Assembly (NCBI GenBank): GCA_029863035.1
Contig: JAOTWH010000138.1
Span: forward strand, 1 to 6,169
From: Acidimicrobiia bacterium
GTDB lineage: Bacteria > Actinomycetota > Acidimicrobiia > UBA5794 > JAOTWH01
Reading direction: 5' to 3'
DNA length: 6,169 bases
The first letter of the stretch is position 1; every line of letters starts with the position of its first letter. Position numbers and translations under genes: made by a program. Of the stretch, positions 1 to 4,944 are shown in pieces. Below the pieces are notes generated by a model. It saw only the letters and a program-made list of their open reading frames with translations, ran no database searches and was not told the DNA's origin.

Positions 1-720
1 CTTCAGATCGACGGGTTAACCAAGAGCTTTCGCGGATTCACCGCGGTCGATGACGTATCGCTGGCAGTCGCCCCCGGAGAGGTGCGCGGCTTGATCGGGT
101 CGAACGGGGCCGGCAAGAGCACACTGCTCCACCTCATCTACGGGAAACTAGAGGCCGACAGCGGTTCGATCAGCTTTGCCGGCTCCGAGGTAACCCGAAT
201 GCCGGCTCATCGCCGGGCCCGCCAGGGAATGGGCTTGGTGTTTCAACTCACAAGCGTCTTCGATGAGTTAACAGTCGAAGAGAACCTCATGCTGGGTGCG
301 CTGCCGAAGAAACCTCGTACCAGACTGAGCCTCGACCTTGATGAGGTAGAGCGAATTCTGCGGCTGGTGGAATTGGAGGATGTCCGCCATCGCCACGCCA
401 GCGAGCTGAGTCACGGCCGCCAGCAATGGTTGGAGATCGGAATGGTGCTCCTCGCCAAGCCAAGCCTGCTACTGCTCGACGAGCCAACCTCGGGCATGAC
501 CCAGGCAGAGAGCAGGCGCACCGCCAACCTGCTCATCGAGCTGCAGGCCACCAGAGCGACCGAAGCCATCGTCGTGGTGGAGCACAACTTCGAGTTCATC
601 CGGCTGGTGAGCGATCGCGTGACAGTGATGCACCGCGGCCAGGTGTTGGCCGACGGCACCATCGATGAGGTCCAGGGCAACCCCGAGGTGCAGGCGTCGT
701 TCCTGGGGAGGCTGCATTGA
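1..720 (+). CDS. urtD: ABC importer ATP-binding protein, UrtD/LivG type (5' partial)
   Basis: Cytoplasmic ATPase subunit that powers an importer of the urea / branched-chain amino acid class. The reading frame is open from base 1, so the start lies outside the window; 239 residues are visible and only a few N-terminal ones should be missing. Seen, in window numbering: Walker A GSNGAGKST (33-41), Q-loop VFQ (Q82), signature LSHGRQQWLEIG (from residue 136), Walker B LLLLDE (D160, E161) and H-loop VVVEH (H195). The LSHG signature followed by QWLEIG, and the GMT after DEP, are typical of UrtD rather than LivG, which normally has LSGGQ. Here the usual Gln after LSHG is Arg. It overlaps the next ATPase gene by 4 bp (TTGA), so the two are translationally coupled and probably form the ATPase heterodimer. 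Urea as substrate is inferred from family likeness; amides, short peptides or amino acids remain possible. Confidence 0.9.
   Translation, partial: LQIDGLTKSFRGFTAVDDVSLAVAPGEVRGLIGSNGAGKSTLLHLIYGKLEADSGSISFAGSEVTRMPAHRRARQGMGLVFQLTSVFDELTVEENLMLGALPKKPRTRLSLDLDEVERILRLVELEDVRHRHASELSHGRQQWLEIGMVLLAKPSLLLLDEPTSGMTQAESRRTANLLIELQATRATEAIVVVEHNFEFIRLVSDRVTVMHRGQVLADGTIDEVQGNPEVQASFLGRLH
705..711 (+). promoter_or_regulatory. Ribosome binding site for the second ATPase gene
   Basis: GGGGAGG lies inside the last codons of the upstream ATPase gene and ends 5 nt before the TTG at 717. The next in-frame start candidate, GTG at 726, would be 14 nt away, so the site favours TTG. Confidence 0.6.
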
Positions 721-1409
721 ACTCCGTGCTCCGAGTAGAGGGACTCAACGCCGGTTACGGGTCCACCACGGTCCTGCGGGACATCACCATCGAAGTGCCG
801 GCCGGAGAAGTCGTGTGCCTGATGGGACTCAACGGCGCCGGCAAGACCACGCTCCTCAAAGCCTTGATGGGCGTGCTTCCCAAAAAGGGCGCTGTCACGT
901 TCGCCGGTGACGACATCACTGGCTGGAAGGGCCATCGCATCTACGACAGCGGCATGGCTTGGGTACCGCAGGAGGATTCGGTCTTCTCTGGTCTCACCGT
1001 GGGGGAGCACCTGGCTATCGCTCTGGGTGGCGAGGGCTTGGACCGGGGCATCTCTGCTGCGGCCAAGCTTTTCCCTGTGTTGGGCGATCGGCTCGATCAG
1101 CCAGCGCAGACTCTGTCGGGAGGGGAGCGCAAGATGCTTGGCATCGCTCAAGCCATGGTGATCGAGCCCAAGCTCATCCTGATGGACGAGCCAACCGAGG
1201 GCGTGGCCCCGGTTGTCGTACAGGAGCTGATACCTGCCATTCGACTTCTCACGGAGGGCTCAGCCGTGATGTTGGTCGAACAGAACATCGACACCGCGCT
1301 GGCTCTTGGCACCCACGCATACGTCCTGGAGCGCGGCAGCATCGTCGAGTCTGGGCCGGTCACCGAACTTCACGACAACGGCACGCTCGCCGCCAGGTTG
1401 GCGCTATGA
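717..1409 (+). CDS. urtE: ABC importer ATP-binding protein, UrtE/LivF type
   Basis: Second cytoplasmic ATPase of the importer, 230 aa, the normal length for the family. Seen: Walker A GLNGAGKTT (37-45), Q-loop VPQ (Q85), signature LSGGERKML (133-141), Walker B LILMDE (D157, E158) and LVEQN (Q189) where most ABC ATPases have the H-loop histidine. A Gln there is usual in LivF/UrtE and is not decay. GEVVCLMG and DEPTEGVAP also resemble UrtE. The start is taken as TTG at 717, which overlaps the upstream TGA (718-720) and has GGGGAGG 5 nt before it; GTG at 726 would still keep the first beta strand. The stop TGA overlaps the permease ATG (ATGA, 1406-1409). It should pair with the UrtD-type ATPase. 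LivF of a branched-chain amino acid system is the alternative. Confidence 0.92.
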   Translation: MNSVLRVEGLNAGYGSTTVLRDITIEVPAGEVVCLMGLNGAGKTTLLKALMGVLPKKGAVTFAGDDITGWKGHRIYDSGMAWVPQEDSVFSGLTVGEHLAIALGGEGLDRGISAAAKLFPVLGDRLDQPAQTLSGGERKMLGIAQAMVIEPKLILMDEPTEGVAPVVVQELIPAIRLLTEGSAVMLVEQNIDTALALGTHAYVLERGSIVESGPVTELHDNGTLAARLAL

Positions 1410-2305
1410 CCCTCGCTGCCTTCCTCCCCACCGACTCCTTCAACGTGATAGTGCTCATCGCGGTGTTCGTGCTCATCGCGCTTGGCCTCCACTTCACGTT
1501 CGGGATGCTGAACATCGTGAACCTGGCTCACGGCGAGTTCATTCTGATTGGGGCGTATGCCGCATTCCAGCTGCAGGAATGGACCGGCAACGTGATACTC
1601 GGAATGGTGCTGGCTCCTGTGGTAGCCGGGCTAATCGGGGTCGTGATGGAGCGCGGCATCCTGCGCTTCCTGTACGAGCGTCCCCTGGATTCTCTCCTCG
1701 CCACCTTCGGTCTATCCGTCATCATTCGCCAGTTGGTGCAGCTGCGGTACTCAGCCAATCCCAGGACGGTCGACGACCCCATTGGGGGCTCATTCGAGTT
1801 GGCGGGCTTCAACGTGCCGTGGTGGCGGCTGATGATCGTTATCGCCACGGTCGCCCTGGTTGTGGCAGTTCTCGCCGTTCTGAACCGCACCGAGTTCGGC
1901 TTGCACGCTCGCGCCACTGTGCGCAATCCAGGGCTGGCCGAGACGATGGGCATCAAGGTGGATGTCATGCGAGCGGCGCTCTTCGCCATCGGGTGTGCCC
2001 TGGCCGGGCTGGCCGGCGCACTGTTGGCGCCGATCAACACGCTCAACCCGCAGTTCGGTCTGCTGTTCTTGGTCAACTCATTCCTGGTGGTGATCCTCGG
2101 CGGCCAGGGCTCGTTCAGGGGGCTGGTGGCGGCAGGGGTGCTCCTGGGTGGATCGCTGGCGATCCTGCAGTTCAACATCTCGACCGTGTTCGCTCAGATC
2201 GTGGTCCTCGTCATCGCCATCGTCGGCGTGCGGCTGCGACCGATCCTGTCGGAACAGATCACCACCCGCGGGGACCGCAGACGCTCGGTGGAAGCCTCCG
2301 TCTAG
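1406..2305 (+). CDS. urtB: ABC importer inner-membrane permease, UrtB/LivH type
   Basis: One of the two membrane subunits that form the channel of the importer, 299 aa. Hydrophobic stretches lie near residues 13-32, 44-54, 62-81, 97-107, 140-159, 189-209, 219-233, 238-256 and 260-275. The family motif NIVNLAHGEF (36-45) is present, as is the cytoplasmic coupling loop FGLHARATVRNPGLAETMGI (164-183), which docks on the ATPases. RPLDSLLATFG (92-102) and NSFLVVILGG (224-233) resemble UrtB. The ATG at 1406 overlaps the ATPase stop; no clear Shine-Dalgarno sequence precedes it, so coupled translation is likely. The same frame runs open upstream to 959, but that part is antisense-like text inside the ATPase gene and is not taken. 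This is the last + strand gene of the operon; the partner permease (UrtC/LivM) is not in the window. The stop is 3 bp from the convergent nicotinamidase stop. Confidence 0.92.
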   Translation: MTLAAFLPTDSFNVIVLIAVFVLIALGLHFTFGMLNIVNLAHGEFILIGAYAAFQLQEWTGNVILGMVLAPVVAGLIGVVMERGILRFLYERPLDSLLATFGLSVIIRQLVQLRYSANPRTVDDPIGGSFELAGFNVPWWRLMIVIATVALVVAVLAVLNRTEFGLHARATVRNPGLAETMGIKVDVMRAALFAIGCALAGLAGALLAPINTLNPQFGLLFLVNSFLVVILGGQGSFRGLVAAGVLLGGSLAILQFNISTVFAQIVVLVIAIVGVRLRPILSEQITTRGDRRRSVEASV

Positions 2306-2308
2306 TCG

Positions 2309-2893
2309 TTAGACCAGCTTTCCTCCGGCAGCGCTCACCTCGTCGAGAGCCTTGGCACCGTCTCCCTCGGCGAGATCAACCGAGCGGACTGCAGCAGTCA
2401 TGAGAGCGACATCAAAACCCTCAGCGATGCCGTCGAGGGCGGTGGCCTTGACGCAGTAGTCGGTGGCCAGGCCAGCCACGACGACTCGCTTAACTCCCCA
2501 ATCCCGCAGCATCGAGGCCAATTCGGTCGGCATCGTCACCTCGCTTTCGGGGTCCTTCATGAAGAACCCCGAGTAGCCGTCCTCGCCCTTGGTTCCTTTG
2601 CGGACTACAGGACCGTCGACCACCAGGTCAGGATGGAACTCGGAGCCCCAAGTGTCTCCGACACAGTGGACCGGCCAGATGCCGCCGTCCTTCTCGAAAT
2701 GAGGCGTCGACTCTGGGTGCCAATCGGCGGTGTACACCACCTGGGCGCCAGCTGCTTTGGCCTTGGCTATCTCCTCGTTGATGACGGGCACGACCGCGGC
2801 GCCATCGTTGACGTAGAGGCCACCCTCGGGGTCTGCGAAGTCGTTCTGGACGTCGACCACGACCAGCGCGGTCTGGGAGTCGTATTGAGCCAT
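2309..2893 (-). CDS. pncA: Nicotinamidase, isochorismatase-like hydrolase family
   Basis: Cytoplasmic enzyme that hydrolyses nicotinamide to nicotinate and ammonia, the first step of NAD salvage; homologues also activate pyrazinamide. 194 aa, close to the family norm. Seen: the catalytic triad D14 (in VVDVQNDF), K99 (VRKGT) and C147 (ATDYC), and the metal ligands D57 and H59 (DWH), H65 (PHF) and H76 (WPVHC). FHPDL and VAGLATDYCV are classical for PncA, so the enzyme should be active. An ATG four codons upstream (2905) is possible, but 2893 is preferred: a TATGCT box ends exactly 7 nt before it, fitting a leaderless transcript, and neither ATG has a Shine-Dalgarno sequence. It is divergent from the methyltransferase gene (52 bp between starts) and convergent with the permease gene. 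Other amidohydrolases of the isochorismatase fold are less likely given the complete PncA residue set. Confidence 0.93.
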   Translation of the reverse strand: MAQYDSQTALVVVDVQNDFADPEGGLYVNDGAAVVPVINEEIAKAKAAGAQVVYTADWHPESTPHFEKDGGIWPVHCVGDTWGSEFHPDLVVDGPVVRKGTKGEDGYSGFFMKDPESEVTMPTELASMLRDWGVKRVVVAGLATDYCVKATALDGIAEGFDVALMTAAVRSVDLAEGDGAKALDEVSAAGGKLV

Positions 2894-2900
2894 GACGCCA

Positions 2901-2906
2901 AGCATA
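2901..2906 (-). promoter_or_regulatory. Putative -10 box of a leaderless promoter for pncA
   Basis: TATGCT on the minus strand matches the actinobacterial TANNNT consensus. It is separated by 7 nt from the ATG at 2893, so transcription would start at or next to the A of the start codon. No convincing -35 hexamer is seen. Confidence 0.45.
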
Positions 2907-2914
2907 CGGAAAAG

Positions 2915-2926
2915 CGGGGAACCCCG
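2915..2926. promoter_or_regulatory. Inverted repeat between divergent promoters, possible shared operator
   Basis: CGGGG-AA-CCCCG has perfect 5-bp arms with a 2-base centre. It lies 8 bp from the pncA -10 box and 6 bp from the methyltransferase -10 box, so a bound protein would block both promoters. A 5-2-5 repeat arises by chance about once per kilobase, so this rests mainly on position. Confidence 0.3.
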
Positions 2927-2932
2927 TCCTCA

Positions 2933-2938
2933 TAGAAT
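2933..2938 (+). promoter_or_regulatory. Putative -10 box of a leaderless promoter for the methyltransferase
   Basis: TAGAAT ends exactly 7 nt before the ATG at 2946. This is the same spacing as on the opposite strand for pncA and is typical of leaderless actinobacterial mRNAs. No Shine-Dalgarno sequence precedes the ATG. No good -35 box is seen. Confidence 0.5.
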
Positions 2939-2945
2939 CGCGACG

Positions 2946-3596
2946 ATGACAACCGACCGCCTGCAAACGAGCAACGAATACACGGCCAACGTTTTCGGCG
3001 ACCAGGACGACCACCTGGCCGGGCTGATGGCTGCGGCCGTGGAGGCCGGACTGCCAGACATCGCCGTCGCCGCTGACGTTGGTCGTTTGCTGAAGATCCT
3101 CACCTCGATGACGCCGGGCAGGCTGGCGTTGGAGATCGGGACATTGGGCGGGTATTCCGGGATCTGGATCGCCCGCGGCTTGGCTCCCGACGGCGTTCTC
3201 ATCACACTCGAGCTGGATCCAGCCCACGCCGAGTTCGCCCAGGAGCAATTCGAACAAGCCGGGGTGGCGGAGAAAGTAGACATCAAGGTCGGGCCCGCTC
3301 TCGACACACTGGCCGAGCTGGACTTGGCAGCCGGCAGCGTTGACGTCGTGTTCATCGACGCCGACAAAGAGAGCTACTCCGACTACTTCACGGCAGTGAA
3401 GCCGCTGATCGCACCAGGCGGGCTGCTGGTGGCAGACAACGTCCTCGGCAGCGCCAGCACCTGGATCGATGACACCAACCATCCCAATATCAAGGCGGTG
3501 GACGCCTTCAACAGGTTGGTGGCAGCCGATCCCGATTTCGAAACCGTGGCCGTGCCGCTCCGTTCTGGAGTATTGATCGCCCGCAAGGTGGGCTAG
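2946..3596 (+). CDS. SAM-dependent O-methyltransferase, caffeoyl-CoA OMT-like family
   Basis: Predicted soluble, metal-dependent methyltransferase that moves a methyl group from S-adenosylmethionine to a hydroxyl, usually of a catechol-like substrate. 216 aa, the normal size for the Methyltransf_3 family. Seen: SAM-binding motif I LEIGTLGGYSG (62-72), acidic ribose-binding E89 in TLELDP, and the metal-site residues D138 (FIDADKESY), D164 and N165 (GGLLVADNV). The N-terminal helices have the family layout. The frame is open back to an ATG at 2892, which would add 18 residues and overlap pncA; that start is rejected because 2946 has a leaderless-type -10 box 7 nt upstream and the extra residues do not look like the family. 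The substrate cannot be read from the sequence; bacterial members act on catechols, flavonoids or unknown small molecules. The stop shares CTAG with the convergent membrane-protein gene. Confidence 0.9.
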   Translation: MTTDRLQTSNEYTANVFGDQDDHLAGLMAAAVEAGLPDIAVAADVGRLLKILTSMTPGRLALEIGTLGGYSGIWIARGLAPDGVLITLELDPAHAEFAQEQFEQAGVAEKVDIKVGPALDTLAELDLAAGSVDVVFIDADKESYSDYFTAVKPLIAPGGLLVADNVLGSASTWIDDTNHPNIKAVDAFNRLVAADPDFETVAVPLRSGVLIARKVG

Positions 3597-3961
3597 GTCT
3601 GGGCCCTTCGTTCTCGGGCCAAGACAACGTAGGACGGGATCAGCCCCACAAGCACAATGGCGTTGATGACCAGGAAGAACGGATCGCGGTCGATGAAGTA
3701 CACCGCGAACAGCACCAGGACGATGAAGGTGCGGGCCGCGATCGAGAACGGGTAGTACTTGTAGTCCTCGAAGTAGATGGTCATGGCGATGAACGCCGCC
3801 AGAGTGATCATGAACATGCCGACCACCCGAGGCATCACGTCCCCGTACTCCTGATTCGACTGGAACAAGTCGAGGAACTGATCGGGGACGATGGCCATCC
3901 CAAGACCTCCGAAGGTCAGGTAGCCGACAACGTAGGTGAGCAGGTTCTTCTTAGTTGGCAT
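3593..3961 (-). CDS. Small four-helix integral membrane protein of unknown function
   Basis: I do not recognise the family. 122 aa with four likely membrane helices near residues 7-26, 44-64, 74-90 and 95-115. A positively charged tail (RERRA) suggests that the C-terminus, and with four helices also the N-terminus (KK at 4-5), face the cytoplasm. A short loop rich in Phe, Gln and Asp (27-42) joins helices 1 and 2, and FEDYKYYPFS (64-73) joins helices 2 and 3. There is no signal peptide, Cys pair or catalytic motif. ATG at 3961 is the only good start; it has no Shine-Dalgarno sequence. The TAG stop uses the same CTAG as the methyltransferase stop, giving a 4-bp convergent overlap. The regular hydrophobic pattern and tight packing make it a real gene; its role is unknown. 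Confidence 0.82.
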   Translation of the reverse strand: MPTKKNLLTYVVGYLTFGGLGMAIVPDQFLDLFQSNQEYGDVMPRVVGMFMITLAAFIAMTIYFEDYKYYPFSIAARTFIVLVLFAVYFIDRDPFFLVINAIVLVGLIPSYVVLARERRAQT

Positions 3962-3977
3962 GGGTGGGCCGGGCAGG

Positions 3978-3983
3978 ATTCTA
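3978..3983 (-). promoter_or_regulatory. Weak candidate -10 box for the four-helix membrane protein
   Basis: TAGAAT on the minus strand lies 16 nt before the ATG at 3961 and would give a leader of about 9 nt. No matching -35 box is seen. The 162 bp between this gene and the next (3962-4123) holds nothing else I recognise. Confidence 0.25.
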
Positions 3984-4123
3984 GAAGAGACGCCTCAACA
4001 GGTTCCGCTGCAGATGTCCAGCACGCCTGTGCGGCTTGTGGAAGGTGAACGCCTCAACTTGACGCATCCAATGCACGTCGCGTCCAGGGCGGCTTGTTGA
4101 TTGGGCTCAGCTGTTGCCGTGGG

Positions 4124-4507
4124 CTAGGTGAATCGGCTAGTTATCTTTCTTCGACCAGCCTTGGTGCTTGTGGCTCTTGGCCTGGCAATCGCTTCGAAGG
4201 GTGCTCTTGGCGTATTCGATGACTGTCCAAGGCCTTGGAATGCGGTGTCCTTGGGTGGGGCGTGGCGACGCTTCTGTGGCGGGAACCTGAGCAGGGTCCA
4301 TGCGCCGATGATCATCAAGAGGACACCCGCGCCTTGGACACCGGCCGGGGTAGGCGTCGGTATGAAGTCCCAAGCGACCCTGGGCATCACGGCACCAACT
4401 AGAAGGAGGAGCAAGCCAGAGGCGACGAACCCCAAGCCCCAACTGGGCAGCCGTGACGCCTTGCGAAGGGGTGATGGTCTGTCTCGAGGCGAGATGACAT
4501 CGGCCAT
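4124..4507 (-). CDS. Probable small two-helix membrane protein, hypothetical
   Basis: I do not recognise a family. Read from ATG 4507 it is 127 aa: a polar basic N-terminus (1-21), a hydrophobic helix WGLGFVASGLLLLLVGAVMP (23-42), a Pro/Thr-rich loop, a second helix (about 56-74), and a long basic tail rich in Arg, Lys and Pro. GGAGGG (4519-4524, minus strand) lies 11 nt before the ATG, a little far but usable. The frame extends to 4594, adding 29 unconvincing residues. By hand count, G or C at third positions is roughly 60-85% along the N-terminal two thirds and about 50% in the first part of the tail, so the tail may be poorly conserved or eroded. The opposite strand is also open (4128-4598), and annotation programs could choose either; two clean helices and the ribosome site favour the minus strand. 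The two-helix shape is like several small actinobacterial membrane proteins, but no assignment is made. Confidence 0.55.
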   Translation of the reverse strand: MADVISPRDRPSPLRKASRLPSWGLGFVASGLLLLLVGAVMPRVAWDFIPTPTPAGVQGAGVLLMIIGAWTLLRFPPQKRRHAPPKDTAFQGLGQSSNTPRAPFEAIARPRATSTKAGRRKITSRFT

Positions 4508-4658
4508 GATCTGTCCAACCCTCCACCCTGATTGTGGCACTTCGACGGCCCATAGCACAAGAGGATTTCGGCACCCCCGGTCGTGCCAACCCACCTGACC
4601 AGGTACTGGAGGTCCGGAATTGGCATCGAATGGAAGGCTCAGGAGCGGGAAGGAGTAG

Positions 4659-4883
4659 TGCCGTCAGCCCCAGGGCTCGACCTGCCCCGGCTACGGCACA
4701 CCCCAGCACGTCGTGACGCCTCCGAACGTCCTCACCGCTGACCACATCATTCCCAGGTCCAAGGGAGGCGAGGATGGCCCGCTTCAAGTGCTATGCCGAA
4801 GATGCAACGCCCGGCGCTCTGATCGTCCTGGGGCAGAGGTGAGCTACCAAGCCCTCCTACCTGCTGTGGGGACTCCGACGTAG
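4659..4883 (+). pseudogene. HNH endonuclease C-terminal remnant (start lost)
   Basis: This frame encodes a recognisable HNH nuclease core: C at 4659 and 4683 (STCPGYG), then LTADHIIPRSKGG (4731-4769), then LQVLCRRCNARR (4782-4817), ending at TAG 4881. DH, the GG turn and the CxxC-N-x-R end are the usual beta-beta-alpha metal-finger signature of phage-type HNH proteins. The Asn normally found before LQ is Pro or absent here. In-frame TAG at 4656-4658 closes the frame just upstream, and no ATG/TTG start precedes the motif; only GTG 4713 is available, giving about 56 aa without the first cysteines. Family members are normally longer at the N-terminus, so this is probably a truncated or frameshifted gene. 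Frame 2 upstream (open from 4556, with RYWRSGIGIEWK from 4601) could be joined by a 1-base shift near 4655-4660, but its text is not clearly HNH-like. It suggests past phage or mobile-element DNA. Confidence 0.65.
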
Positions 4884-4931
4884 GAAGGCAACCAGCGACG
4901 GCTCCACCAGATGAGGTTGAATTCCGTCCAC

Positions 4932-4937
4932 TATGGT
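4932..4937 (+). promoter_or_regulatory. Putative -10 box of a leaderless promoter for the aldo/keto reductase
   Basis: TATGGT ends exactly 7 nt before the ATG at 4945, the same arrangement as for pncA and the methyltransferase. It overlaps the alternative ATG at 4933, so if it is the promoter, 4945 must be the start. GGTGA (4935-4939) could instead act as a weak ribosome site for the same ATG. Confidence 0.35.
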
Positions 4938-4944
4938 GAAATGC

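Noticed and set aside
411..1151. Long minus-strand open frame across the two ATPase genes
   Set aside because: It runs antisense to two genes with complete Walker, signature and Walker B motifs and has no recognisable domain; long antisense frames are common in GC-rich genes.
1184..1288. Missing H-loop histidine in the UrtE-type ATPase as a sign of inactivity
   Set aside because: Gln at this position (LVEQ) is the normal state in the LivF/UrtE family.
959..1405. N-terminal extension of the permease in the same frame
   Set aside because: The text is out-of-frame ATPase sequence with no family likeness; the ATG at 1406 gives the normal LivH/UrtB N-terminus and a classical ATGA overlap.
1528..2178. 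Minus-strand 216-codon open frame over the permease
   Set aside because: Antisense shadow with a Thr/Arg/Pro-rich composition and no domain.
1306..2403. Plus-strand 365-codon open frame overlapping the permease
   Set aside because: Arg/Pro/His-rich shadow frame without hydrophobic pattern or motifs, overlapping a well-supported permease and the end of pncA.
2628..3482. Minus-strand 284-codon open frame spanning pncA and the methyltransferase
   Set aside because: It crosses two intact enzymes with complete active sites and their shared promoter region; no motif of its own.
4593..4604. ACCTG-AC-CAGGT inverted repeat, same 5-2-5 shape as the one at 2915-2926
   Set aside because: About one such repeat per kilobase is expected by chance; it is not placed by a promoter and the arm sequences differ.
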